Below, piece after piece: positions 48,379-57,185 of a stretch of DNA of 64,000 nt (position 1 is its first letter; the number at the start of each line of letters is the position of its first letter). The stretch comes from Deltaproteobacteria bacterium. GTDB lineage: Bacteria > Myxococcota_A > UBA9160 > JAJDAL01. The stretch is taken from NCBI GenBank assembly GCA_029261875.1, contig JAJDAL010000042.1:62001-126000 (forward strand), written 5' to 3'. A model generated the notes under the pieces. The model was not told where the DNA came from, searched no databases, and worked only from the letters and a program-made list of their open reading frames with translations. The position numbers and the translations under genes are program-made.

Positions 48379-50015
48379 AGATCACGGCACCCAAGGCCGA
48401 ACGGCTCGACGTCGTGGGCATTGGCAGCATGGTGGTCGACCGCTTGCGCCGCGCCGCACGCATTCTGGGCCCCGAGGAAAAGGGCACCTTGCAGCCTTTG
48501 TCGGGAGGTCGCGCGTACGAGACCGCCGTCGGCGGCGTGGTGTTGAATCACTTGGGTTGGGCGGCGTGTCTGGGGCTCAAGACCGGGATCTTCGGCAAGC
48601 AGGCGCCTGATGCGGACGGCGAATACCTGCGCAGCGCCATGGATCGCATGGGAATCGTCCACGACCTGGTGCTCGACGGGTCGAGCACTTCTTCCGCGGA
48701 CATCTTCGTCGACGACGCCGGCGAGCGCGCCATCTATATGATGGGGGGCGCGACCTCGGAGACCAGCGCCGATCACGTACGACGCCACCACGAAGGCTTC
48801 ATTTCGCGGGCGTCGCGCCTGACCACCGAAATTTCCATGCTCCCCCTCGAGGCGACCCTCGAAGCCCTGCGCATTGCCCATGAAGTCGGCATCTCCACGG
48901 TCGTGGACCTCGACATTCCCATGTCGGATGCGGTGGCAACACTGGGGGACGAGCGCACCTTCTTCGAGATCCTTCACGCCGCGGATCTCATCAAGCCGTC
49001 GAAGCGCGCGGCGCGGGAATTGTTGGGCAATCCCGAAGGCGATGCCTTGACGCTCGCGAAGGCGGTTCGCGCGCGCTTTGCCAGCGACGTGGTGGTGACC
49101 GACGGTGCTTCGGGTTGCGCGATCGCGACGAAAGAATTCGAGGGATTCGTTCCCGCCTTTCCCATCAAGGCCGTCGATACGACCGGAGCCGGCGACGCCT
49201 TCCTCGGCGGTCTGTTGGTCGGGATGCAACACCAGCTCGATTGGAAAGACATCGGCCGGCTCGCCAATGCGTGCGGTGCGACCTGTTCGGAAACGCTGGG
49301 CGCGTTCCCGAGCGAGCCCGTGTCGGCGCGCGCGCGAATTCTCGAGCTCTTCGAGGGCCCGGCATTGAATCTCGGCCCGCTTCCCCGCGAAGGCGATCAA
49401 GAGCCTTCGGCCTTCGTGGCCGAAGCCTTCTCGACCTTCGACGTGATCCTCGAAGAATTGCATTCCGTTCGGGGACGCCTCGATGCGGCGGCGCTCGCGA
49501 ACGCGGTGGATCTGATCGTGACCGCCGAGCGTCAAGGTGGGCGGGTGCACGTCACGGGCGTCGGGAAGCCCGAACACGTGGCCCACTATGCCGCGGCGCT
49601 GCTGTCCTCGACGGGAACACCGGCGACCTTCCTGCACGGCACCGAGGTGTTGCACGGCAGCGCGGGACAGATGGTTCCCGGCGACGTGGTGATCTGGGTC
49701 AGCAACAGCGGCGAGACCGATGAAATGCGCTGGGCGATCAAGACGCTCAAGAAACTCGGCGCCCGCAGCCTGGGGATCACGGGCAATCCGCGCTCATCCC
49801 TGGCGCGCAACTCCGATGTCGTGTTGGATGCCGGAATCGCGCGCGAGGGGGGATCGCTGGGGTTGGCACCGCGCGCCAGCGTGACGGCGGAAATCGTGAT
49901 GGTCGCCGTATTGGCTGCGGCGCTCGAGAAGGCTCACGGTTTCACCCGCGACGACTACGGCGCGCGTCACCCTTCTGGATCCCTCGGGAAACTGCTGCAG
50001 AACGGTTCGTCTTAG
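48375..50015 (+). CDS. PfkB-family sugar kinase fused to SIS sugar-phosphate isomerase
   Basis: 546 residues from GTG 48375, overlapping the aldolase stop. Residues about 10-325 are a ribokinase/PfkB kinase: SGGRAYETAVGGVVLNHLGW, GIFGKQAPDADGEYLR, and the catalytic DTTGAGDAFLGG with Asp274. Residues about 350-546 are a SIS domain of the KdsD/GutQ (arabinose-5-phosphate isomerase) kind: HVTGVGKPEHVA, TEVLHGSAG with catalytic-type His427, WVSNSGETDEM and the C-terminal ARHPSGSLGKLL. No CBS domains. The two halves and the coupled aldolase suggest a short sugar-phosphate route, such as 2-keto-3-deoxy acids, but the substrate is inference. Confidence 0.87.
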   Translation: MKITAPKAERLDVVGIGSMVVDRLRRAARILGPEEKGTLQPLSGGRAYETAVGGVVLNHLGWAACLGLKTGIFGKQAPDADGEYLRSAMDRMGIVHDLVLDGSSTSSADIFVDDAGERAIYMMGGATSETSADHVRRHHEGFISRASRLTTEISMLPLEATLEALRIAHEVGISTVVDLDIPMSDAVATLGDERTFFEILHAADLIKPSKRAARELLGNPEGDALTLAKAVRARFASDVVVTDGASGCAIATKEFEGFVPAFPIKAVDTTGAGDAFLGGLLVGMQHQLDWKDIGRLANACGATCSETLGAFPSEPVSARARILELFEGPALNLGPLPREGDQEPSAFVAEAFSTFDVILEELHSVRGRLDAAALANAVDLIVTAERQGGRVHVTGVGKPEHVAHYAAALLSSTGTPATFLHGTEVLHGSAGQMVPGDVVIWVSNSGETDEMRWAIKTLKKLGARSLGITGNPRSSLARNSDVVLDAGIAREGGSLGLAPRASVTAEIVMVAVLAAALEKAHGFTRDDYGARHPSGSLGKLLQNGSS

Positions 50016-50482
50016 GTCGAGCCCGAGCGGGGTTTGACCGTGAGCACCGGGCACGGTGCTTTCTGCACCACGCGTTCGGCCACGCTGCCGAGCAGCATGT
50101 GGCGCAAGCCCGTGAGACCCCGCGTGCCGATCACGATCAAGTCGGCGTTTTGGCGCTCCGCTTCCTCTTCGATCACCGTAGCGGGATAGCCCTCTCGAAC
50201 CACCGCCTCGACCTCGAGTCCCTGGGCGCGCAGGCTTGCGGCGTGACGCTCGAGCCCCTGTACCGCTTCGGCTTTGACGTTGGTCCAGAAATCCGGCGGA
50301 AGATACGCGCCTTCGAGTTGCTGGAATTCGACGGGTAGGTGATAGGCGTGCAGCAGCACGACTCGGCTCTGATGCTCGAGCGCCAGGTGAGCCGCCCATT
50401 CGGCCACCTGCGGGGCGTGTTCCGAGAAATCGAGGGGAACCAGGATCTGGCGGATTTCGATCGTCACCCCGTTAGCGTGCAA
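50012..50482 (-). CDS. Universal stress protein (UspA family)
   Basis: 156 residues, single Usp domain. IRQILVPLDFSEHAPQVAEWA starts it and the ATP-binding motif G-x2-G-x9-G-S is complete in GTRGLTGLRHMLLGSVAERVV, with CPVLTVKP ending the fold. GTG 50467 is an alternative start, five residues in. Its stop overlaps the kinase-SIS stop by four bases, tail to tail. Confidence 0.92.
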   Translation of the reverse strand: MHANGVTIEIRQILVPLDFSEHAPQVAEWAAHLALEHQSRVVLLHAYHLPVEFQQLEGAYLPPDFWTNVKAEAVQGLERHAASLRAQGLEVEAVVREGYPATVIEEEAERQNADLIVIGTRGLTGLRHMLLGSVAERVVQKAPCPVLTVKPRSGST

Positions 50483-50601
50483 CGAAAAGGTTTCTGGGTA
50501 AAGGATAAATTGGCCTGGCTTCTCCTCGCTGCCGCGAGTGGGACCCGCACTCGACCGGTGGCGGATCGCCTGGGCGGCCGGGGTCCCTTCGAGTCCCCGG
50601 G

Positions 50602-51951
50602 TTATTCGATGTAACCCAGGGCTTCGAGGCCGCGGAGAACATCTGGGGCGAGGGCCGGGGTGGGTTGCGGGGGTTCGAACTGCTGATCGCGCCAGCCGTG
50701 GAGGCGCGTGGCGAGTTCTCGGGCCCGTTCCGGCTGGCGATCGATCAGGTTTGCCGTTTCCCGTGGGTCGGCGTTCAAGTCGTAGAGCTCAGTCCGGTTC
50801 TCTCTGGGCCCGACGATGAACTTCCAGTGCCCCGACCGGATGCCGAATTGTGCGCCGTTCATCTTGACCTGCCCCGCGTTTGCGTTGTTGTAATAGCGAC
50901 GCTGTAGGAACACGGGACGTTGGGGATCGAGGGTGGCCTCGCCGCGAAGTGCAGCGGCCAGACTTCGGCCGGGTCCCGCCGTCGCTTGGGGAAGGTCTGC
51001 GAGTTCGAGCAACGTGGGAAACAGATCGACCATCTCCACCGGGGCATCGTGTCGCGTTCCGGCCGGGATGCGTTCGGGCCAGCGGAAAATCAACGGTACG
51101 CGAACCGCTTCTTCGTAGATGTGAACCGAGTGGTACCAATGTCCCCGCTGCATGAGACCTTCACCGTGGTCCGAAGTGACGACGACGAGGGTTTGGTCGG
51201 GGTGCTCGAGCGATTCCAGCAGCCGCGCGATCTGATCGTCGACGAAAGCAATTTCGCCGTCGTAGGCGGCGGTTCGCCTTGCGGGGTCCGGGTCGTCCTG
51301 GGCCCCGGCCCAGAATCGCGAGCGAAACGGTTCGGGCGGAGTGTAGGGGGAATGGGGGTCGAAGTAGTGGACGAACAGGAAGAAGGGCGCGTCGCCACTA
51401 GCTTGTTCGAGCCATCGCACCGCGAGCTTCGTGGTCTCATGGGCCCGACGGTCGAAACCCCCGTCGACCGCGTGCCCCTCCCAGCGCTCGGTTGAAAAGG
51501 TCGAGGCCGTTGCTTCGAATTCATCCGCGTAGCTTTCGAAACCGCGTGCGAGACCAAAACGCGCGTCCAGGGCGAACGAACTCACCACGGCCCCGGTTCG
51601 GTAGCCCTGCGCCGCGAACGCCTCGGCGAGGGTTGTGTGCTTCTTGTCCAGGGGAAGTCCGTTCTTCACCACTCCGTGGGCGATCGGATATTCGCCTGTG
51701 AAGAGCGTCGCGTGGGTCGGAGCCGTGATGGACATGGGCGCGTAGGCGGTCGTGAACTGTGCGCCGGCCTGGGCCAAAGCATCGAGGGTGGGTGTGGTGG
51801 GTTTCGGGTAGCCCGCCAGCGAGGTGTGGTCGTAGCGGAGGGTGTCGATCACGATCAGCAGCACATTCGGCGGACCCGAAGGCGGAGCCGTGCAACCCGC
51901 CCCCGAGAGCAGCCCAGCGATGCCAGCCAAGATTCCTGCGAATTTTCGCAT
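50602..51951 (-). CDS. Sulfatase-like lipoprotein (alkaline phosphatase superfamily), no formylglycine Cys
   Basis: 449 residues from ATG 51951. A signal peptide ends at a probable lipobox (LLSGAGC, Cys20). The sulfatase fold is clear: metal ligand VIDTLRYDHTS, TLFTGEYPIAHGV, and VVTSDHGEGL. The residue where sulfatases have Cys or Ser for formylglycine is Thr76 (TAPTH), and the partner Arg is His80, so classical sulfatase activation is not possible; a Thr nucleophile as in phospho-transferases of the superfamily is conceivable. The C-terminus ends in ALGYIE. It diverges from the TMTC-like gene across only 40 bases. Confidence 0.85.
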   Translation of the reverse strand: MRKFAGILAGIAGLLSGAGCTAPPSGPPNVLLIVIDTLRYDHTSLAGYPKPTTPTLDALAQAGAQFTTAYAPMSITAPTHATLFTGEYPIAHGVVKNGLPLDKKHTTLAEAFAAQGYRTGAVVSSFALDARFGLARGFESYADEFEATASTFSTERWEGHAVDGGFDRRAHETTKLAVRWLEQASGDAPFFLFVHYFDPHSPYTPPEPFRSRFWAGAQDDPDPARRTAAYDGEIAFVDDQIARLLESLEHPDQTLVVVTSDHGEGLMQRGHWYHSVHIYEEAVRVPLIFRWPERIPAGTRHDAPVEMVDLFPTLLELADLPQATAGPGRSLAAALRGEATLDPQRPVFLQRRYYNNANAGQVKMNGAQFGIRSGHWKFIVGPRENRTELYDLNADPRETANLIDRQPERARELATRLHGWRDQQFEPPQPTPALAPDVLRGLEALGYIE

Positions 51952-51991
51952 GCCTCTCGCCGCATGGTACACGGGGGGTACTCTCCGCTCG

Positions 51992-53575
51992 ATGTCTGGG
52001 CGCTCCCGTCTCCTGTTGGGAATTGGATTCATCGTCGTCGTCACCGCCGTGGCGTACGCTCCCGCCTACGAGGCGGGCTTCATCTGGGACGACGATTACT
52101 ACGTGACCGAGAATCCGCTGCTCACCGCACCGGACGGGCTGCGTCGAATCTGGTTCTCCACCGATGCACCGTCGCAATACTTCCCGTTGGTCTACACCAG
52201 TTTTCGCATCGAATACGCGTTGTGGGGCGACGCCGCCGCGGGCTACCACGCGGTCAATGTGGTGCTCCACATCTTGAACGCGCTGCTCCTCTGGCGCGTG
52301 CTTTGGCGGCTGTCCGTGCCCGGTGCCTGGTTGGCGGGAGCGGTTTTCGCCCTGCATCCCGTGCACGTGGAATCCGTTGCCTGGATCACCGAACGCAAGA
52401 ACGTGCTCTCCACTCTTTTCTATCTCGGCTCACTCGTGGCCTGGATGCGTTGGTTGGCGCGCGATCGCACGCGCGGCTTGCGCGACTACGCACTCTCGCT
52501 GTTCTTCTTCGCGCTGGCCCTGTTTGCCAAGACGACCGCGTGCACACTTCCCGCGGGCCTGGTTCTCGTCGCTTGGCTGCAAGGCATTCGTCTGGATGCG
52601 CGCCGCAAGCTCGCGCTGGTTCCCTACGTCGCCATGGGGCTCGCCATGGGACTCGTCGCGATCTGGTGGGAGCAGAATCTTCAGGGCACGCGCGGTGACC
52701 GCTTCGCCCTGGCGCCGCTCGAAAGCATCTTGGTGGCCGGGCGCGCGATCGGGTTCTATCTCGAAAAGCTCGTCTGGCCTGTCGACCTGGCTTTCAGCTA
52801 CCCGCGTTTCGAAATCGATCCCGCCAATCCCGTGGGTTACCTGTGGCCAATCGGATCGCTCCTGCTTGCGGCCGTTCTTTGGGTCGGGCGTTCCCGATTC
52901 GGTCGGGGTCCGATCGCCGCTTACGTGTTCTTCGTCGCGAGCCTGTCGCCGTTGTTGGGATTCATTCCCCTGTTCACGTTCCTCTACACCTTTGTGGCGG
53001 ACCACTACGTGTATGTGGCCAGCATGGGGCCGATCGCGTTGCTGTCGGCCCTGGCCGCGCTCGGTTTCGGAAAAATGGGAAGCGCGGGAAAACGCGCGTC
53101 GGCCCTGGCGGCGCTCCTCTTGTTCAGCGCTCTCGGGCTCGCGACCTGGAACCAGGCAGGCACCTACGAGAGCCCGGAAACCCTCTGGCGCCACACCCTC
53201 GAGTCCAATCCGAACTCGTGGATGGCGGAACACAACCTGGGCCGCGCGCTATTGGGAAAAGGTCGCTACCGCGAAGCGATTGCCCACTACCAGCGCGCGC
53301 TGACGATTCGTCCGGACATGCATCGCCCGCATCGCGGAATCGCCCTGGCGCTGCGCGCGCTGGGACGACCCGAAGCGGCGTTGCGGCATCTCGATCGTGC
53401 GATCGAATTGAAACCCGATTTCGTGCGCGCCTATCGCCAGCGCGGTGCGATCCTGCTCGAACTCGGTCGCCCGTCGGAAGCGGTTCCGAACTTCGAAGCC
53501 GTACTCGAACGGGTTCCCGACGATGCGCAAGCAGCCGCCGCTTTGGAGCGCGCGCGGCGGGAAGCCGCTCGCTGA
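51992..53575 (+). CDS. TMTC-like membrane glycosyltransferase with TPR repeats
   Basis: 527 residues. About ten transmembrane helices fill residues 1-400, with the GT-C acidic motif WDDDYYVTENPLL in the first loop and ALHPVHVESVAWITERKNVLSTLFYLGSLV, the hallmark of the TMTC/DUF1736 O-mannosyltransferase group. Residues about 410-520 are three TPR repeats (LGRALLGKGRYREAIAHYQRALTIRP, LRALGRPEAALRHLDRAIELKP, LLELGRPSEAVPNFEAVL). It probably glycosylates exported proteins from a polyprenyl-linked donor; donor and acceptor are unknown. Start ATG 51992 is chosen because earlier starts overlap the divergent sulfatase-like gene. Confidence 0.82.
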   Translation: MSGRSRLLLGIGFIVVVTAVAYAPAYEAGFIWDDDYYVTENPLLTAPDGLRRIWFSTDAPSQYFPLVYTSFRIEYALWGDAAAGYHAVNVVLHILNALLLWRVLWRLSVPGAWLAGAVFALHPVHVESVAWITERKNVLSTLFYLGSLVAWMRWLARDRTRGLRDYALSLFFFALALFAKTTACTLPAGLVLVAWLQGIRLDARRKLALVPYVAMGLAMGLVAIWWEQNLQGTRGDRFALAPLESILVAGRAIGFYLEKLVWPVDLAFSYPRFEIDPANPVGYLWPIGSLLLAAVLWVGRSRFGRGPIAAYVFFVASLSPLLGFIPLFTFLYTFVADHYVYVASMGPIALLSALAALGFGKMGSAGKRASALAALLLFSALGLATWNQAGTYESPETLWRHTLESNPNSWMAEHNLGRALLGKGRYREAIAHYQRALTIRPDMHRPHRGIALALRALGRPEAALRHLDRAIELKPDFVRAYRQRGAILLELGRPSEAVPNFEAVLERVPDDAQAAAALERARREAAR

Positions 53576-53579
53576 CCAA

Positions 53580-54977
53580 CTACTCCGCCAGATACCCCAG
53601 AGCGCGTAGCTGCTCGACGACCCGTGGGCCGACGCGTTGTTCCCCCAGTAGGCCTTCGGGGAGATAGGCGCGGCGCTTCAGCTCGGCTTGGAAGCGCTTC
53701 GCGATGTCGGGATGGTCCGTGAACCGGTTGCGGGTTTCCCGGGGATCGTTCGCGAGATCGTACAGTTCGGATTCTTCGCGGCGAATCGAATGGTGGATGT
53801 ATTTCCAACGACCGTCCGTCAAGGCGGCGAGCACATCCGTTTTCCTGTCCTCGACACCCGGTACCGGGTGATAGACGAGCCGGTTGATGGAGTCGCTGTA
53901 GGCCCAGCGTGGGCCGGATGCGGTGTCTCCGCCGATCAGCGGCAGGAGGTTCAGACCATCCAGGCTGTTGTCCGGCGGCATTTCCAGCAGGGCGAGCAGC
54001 GTGGGAACGATATCGATGGTTCGAACCAGCGAATCCACGCGGGAAGCGGGTAGACCCGGCGACCGCAACAAGAAGGGAACGCGAATCTGCTCCTGATACA
54101 GAACCCCGTGGCTCCACCAATCGTGGTCCCCCAAGCCCTCGCCGTGGTCGGCGACCACGACCACGATTGTGTTTTCCCAGTGGCGGCTGCGGCGCAGGGC
54201 TTGGAAGACCGCACCGATTTGAGCGTCCATGTATCGGATTTCGAAGTCGTAGAGCGCCCGCAGCCGGTCCTTTTCGGAGCCGGGGGGGGCGGAAAACGAG
54301 GCCATGGTTTCTTCGGGCGGAAGCAGGGCTGCGTCATGGGGGTCGAAATAGTGGAGCCAAGCCAGGAAGGGGCCGTCGACCCGGCCGAGCCATTCCAGTG
54401 CCCGGGCGTTGGTGTCCTCGGCACGACGCTGAGCGCTACCGGTGTTTACGACGCCGCGTTGATTGATCGGCGGTGCGTCATTTTTTCCGAACTCTGCGTC
54501 AAAAACATCGAAGCCCTGTTCGAGACCGAAATACGCGCTGACTGGAAAAGCCGAGAGAAAGGCACCGGTTGCGTAGCCCGCGTCGCGCAGGGTCTCGGCC
54601 AGACTGACGCGCTCCTCGGGCAAGCGACTTCCCGAGACGCCGTGCAACACGCGCAGGCCGTGGTTGTAGGGATTCAAGCCAGTAAGGATGGAGGCGTGGG
54701 AGACCGGGGTCACCGCCGCCTGGGCAATGGCGAGGTCGAAAACGACGCCTTCGTCCGCCAAGGCATCGAGGTGTGGGGTGGTTTCCGGCCCGTACCCGTA
54801 GCAACCGAGCCGGTCCGCCCGCGTGGTATCCAGGGTGATGAGCAGGACGTTGCGGCGGTTGCCGGGCCCATCGGGGCCGGGGCCGCTACAAGCCAAGCCC
54901 CCCGCCACCAGCAAGGCGAGCCAGCCAGCCCGCAACAACGCCCACTTCCGTGCGTACCCATCCACGAGGATGTCCAT
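53580..54977 (-). CDS. Sulfatase-like lipoprotein, second copy
   Basis: 465 residues. Signal peptide and probable lipidation Cys30 (LLVAGGLAC). LLITLDTTRADRLGCYGYGPETTPHLDALA is the sulfatase start; VVVADHGEGLGDHDWWSHG holds the metal ligands, and the protein ends LRALGYLAE, as in the other copy. The active-site residue is again Thr (Thr90, TPVSH), not Cys or Ser, and His94 replaces Arg. It is a diverged relative of the gene at 50602, converging on the TMTC-like gene with four bases between stops. Confidence 0.84.
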   Translation of the reverse strand: MDILVDGYARKWALLRAGWLALLVAGGLACSGPGPDGPGNRRNVLLITLDTTRADRLGCYGYGPETTPHLDALADEGVVFDLAIAQAAVTPVSHASILTGLNPYNHGLRVLHGVSGSRLPEERVSLAETLRDAGYATGAFLSAFPVSAYFGLEQGFDVFDAEFGKNDAPPINQRGVVNTGSAQRRAEDTNARALEWLGRVDGPFLAWLHYFDPHDAALLPPEETMASFSAPPGSEKDRLRALYDFEIRYMDAQIGAVFQALRRSRHWENTIVVVVADHGEGLGDHDWWSHGVLYQEQIRVPFLLRSPGLPASRVDSLVRTIDIVPTLLALLEMPPDNSLDGLNLLPLIGGDTASGPRWAYSDSINRLVYHPVPGVEDRKTDVLAALTDGRWKYIHHSIRREESELYDLANDPRETRNRFTDHPDIAKRFQAELKRRAYLPEGLLGEQRVGPRVVEQLRALGYLAE

Positions 54978-55059
54978 CCGTAGTGTGGCGCCGTCGCGCT
55001 GGCGCTCGCCATGCAGGCGCCCGCGGTGTGGCGCAAAGCCTCCCGGGGTAGAAAACGAG

Positions 55060-55132
55060 TGGAGCCGAGCGGGATTGAACCGCCAACCTCCGCGTTGCGA
55101 ACGCGGCGCTCTCCCAATTGAGCTACGGCCCC
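55060..55132 (-). tRNA. tRNA-Ala (anticodon CGC)
   Basis: A full 73-base cloverleaf can be written: acceptor GGGGCCG/CGGCTCC with the alanine-specific G3-U70 wobble, D arm GCTC-loop-GAGC, anticodon stem CCGCG/CGCGG with loop TTCGCAA (anticodon CGC, reading GCG), five-base variable region, T arm GGCGG/CCGCT with TTCAATC, discriminator A. The 3' CCA is not encoded. All pairs checked by hand. Confidence 0.96.
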
Positions 55133-55185
55133 AGGGTTGGGAACTCTAGCATCGATCTCGCTCGTGGAAGTAAGCTGGAGCCATC

Positions 55186-56205
55186 GTGAAACAGAGTATT
55201 CCGGCCATCATCGCCGCGGGCGACCGCAAAGCCGCCAAGGACGTCCTGGGTCAGAGCAAGGTGTACCTCGAGGTCGCCGGCCGGCCGCTGGTCGCCCATG
55301 TGGTGACGGCGCTTCAGGATGTTCCCGAGATCAGCGAAGTCTGGGTGGTGGGCAATGCCGAGCGGCTCGAGGCGGCCCTGTCCGATGCCCCGTTCCAGGC
55401 GGGGCTGAAGAAGCCGCTCCAGATCGTCCCGCAATTCCGGAATCTGTACGAAAACGCCTGGCAGACCTACCGGCGTCTGTTGCCCGGGGCCGGCCCGGAA
55501 GGGCGGGATCCCCAACTGGAAGACCTGGAACAGACGGTCCTGTTCCTGAGTGCCGATCTTCCCTTTGCGACCGCCTACGAGATTTCTCAGTTCATTCGTC
55601 GCGCGACGTCGCTGGGTTGCGATTACGCCATCGGTCTGGTGGGCGAGGAGTCCATGGAGTCCTTCTATCCCAAGTCGCCCGATGAGCCCGGCATTCGGAT
55701 GGCGTACTTCAACCTCAAAGAAGGGCGCTTTCGCCAAAGCAATCTCCACCTCGCCAAACCCGGGCGCCTGGTGAACCGCCGCTACATCGAAGAGATGTAC
55801 GAGCATCGCTACCAGAAAGAATTCGGAAACATCCTGGGCCTGGCCTGGCGACTGCTGCGCAGCGAACGCGGGGGTGCGCGCATCGTCGCCTACTATGCAC
55901 TGATGCACCTGGCCTCCATCGCAGATCGCCGCGGCTTGCGTTGGGTCGCGGATCTGATGCGTCGCTTCATCCCGATGGCGCGGGTGGAGACGGCGATCAG
56001 TACGTTGATGCGCGCGTCCCAGCGTTTCGTCATCACGGATCTGGGCGGCTGTGCGTTGGACATCGACAACGAGCACGACCTCGAAATCGCAACCCGGCGC
56101 TACGACGAATGGCGTGCGGACCTGGAGGCGCGCGGGCGCGCATTGCAGCACGCCCTGCCCTCGTCCATGTCACCCAACGCCGCGGAATCCGAGGTGAAAT
56201 CATGA
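55186..56205 (+). CDS. MobA/CofC-like nucleotidyltransferase
   Basis: 339 residues from GTG 55186. The N-terminus PAIIAAGDRKAAKDVLGQSKVYLEVAGRPLVAHVV matches the NTP-transferase start (A-G-G/D-x-x-x-R-M... K-x-L-x-x-x-x-G-R-P-L), and VLFLSADLPFATAYEI supplies the metal-binding aspartate; DLGGCALDIDNEHDLEIA closes the fold. It is longer than MobA or MocA (about 200), with an extra helical insert (about 185-260) of unknown role. The product pathway is unknown. Its stop overlaps the ygfZ start (ATGA), making a coupled operon of three. Confidence 0.78.
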   Translation: MKQSIPAIIAAGDRKAAKDVLGQSKVYLEVAGRPLVAHVVTALQDVPEISEVWVVGNAERLEAALSDAPFQAGLKKPLQIVPQFRNLYENAWQTYRRLLPGAGPEGRDPQLEDLEQTVLFLSADLPFATAYEISQFIRRATSLGCDYAIGLVGEESMESFYPKSPDEPGIRMAYFNLKEGRFRQSNLHLAKPGRLVNRRYIEEMYEHRYQKEFGNILGLAWRLLRSERGGARIVAYYALMHLASIADRRGLRWVADLMRRFIPMARVETAISTLMRASQRFVITDLGGCALDIDNEHDLEIATRRYDEWRADLEARGRALQHALPSSMSPNAAESEVKS

Positions 56206-57185
56206 CCCCGTCCGAAGAAAGCGAACGCGTTCGCAAAGGTTCGGGGTGGTTCCGAATGGCGCGCGGACTGGTCGAAGTGCGCGGCGACGACGCGCGCACC
56301 TGGCTGAACGGAATGATTTCCAACGACGTCGTTGGGCTCGAGGCCGAGAGCGAAAAGAACGGCTGCTACGCGACGCTGCTCGACGTAAAGGGGCGCATCC
56401 TCGCTGACCTCCACGTGTTGGCGCGGCCGGATTCGTTCTGGCTCGAGACCGAAGCGGATGCGGCGCCCCAGGTCCTCGAGCGACTCGACAAGTACATCGT
56501 GGCCGACGATGTAGCGCTCGCGCTGCGCAGTGACGTGTTCGCGCGTTTCGCGATCGAGGGACCGACCGCGGGGGAACACCTGGCGGATTGCCTGGACCGC
56601 GCTCCCCAACTCGAACGCGAAGCCTGGGCGGACTTTCACTGCGCGGGCAGCGAGGTCGTGATCGCGCGCTACGGCTGGAGTGGTGAAGACGGGTTTCAGC
56701 TCTTCGTACCCAAGGACGGCGCCGCGGCGGTCGAGCGCGCGCTGTTGGCCGCCGGTGCGTTTGCGGCGTCGGACGCAGCCCTCGAGATCCTTCGCATCGA
56801 AGCGGGAATCCCGCGCCTGGGTGCGGAACTCGACGCCGAAGTTTTTCCCGCCGAAGCCCGGCTCGAGCGCGCCGTCGCGACCGACAAAGGTTGTTACGTG
56901 GGACAGGAAATCGTCGAACGGCTGCGCTCGCGCGGACACGTGAACCACATTCTGGTGGGATTCCGGTTCGACGCCGAACCCGCCGAGCTGGGGTCGCGAG
57001 TTGTGGTCGATGGCAAGGCGGTGGGGGAGATCACGAGCGCCGCGGTCTCCCGCAGCCGCGGTGCGATCGCGCTCGGCTACATCCGACTCCCCCACGACGC
57101 TCCGGGAACCCGGGTCGAGATCGATGGCCGCTCGGCGCGGGTCTCCTGCCTGCCCTTCGATCCCGTTTCTCGAGCAACGTCTTGA
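56202..57185 (+). CDS. ygfZ: Folate-binding YgfZ-type iron-sulfur assembly factor
   Basis: GcvT-fold protein that uses folate to help assemble or repair certain Fe-S enzymes such as MiaB. The signature K-G-C-Y-x-G-Q-E is complete in DKGCYVGQEIVERLRSRGHVNH, and ARTWLNGMISNDVVGL plus LDVKGRILADLHVL mark the N-terminal half. ATG 56202 gives 327 residues, normal for YgfZ; the longer open frame lies inside the previous gene. Its stop overlaps a TTG start downstream. Confidence 0.93.
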   Translation: MTPSEESERVRKGSGWFRMARGLVEVRGDDARTWLNGMISNDVVGLEAESEKNGCYATLLDVKGRILADLHVLARPDSFWLETEADAAPQVLERLDKYIVADDVALALRSDVFARFAIEGPTAGEHLADCLDRAPQLEREAWADFHCAGSEVVIARYGWSGEDGFQLFVPKDGAAAVERALLAAGAFAASDAALEILRIEAGIPRLGAELDAEVFPAEARLERAVATDKGCYVGQEIVERLRSRGHVNHILVGFRFDAEPAELGSRVVVDGKAVGEITSAAVSRSRGAIALGYIRLPHDAPGTRVEIDGRSARVSCLPFDPVSRATS

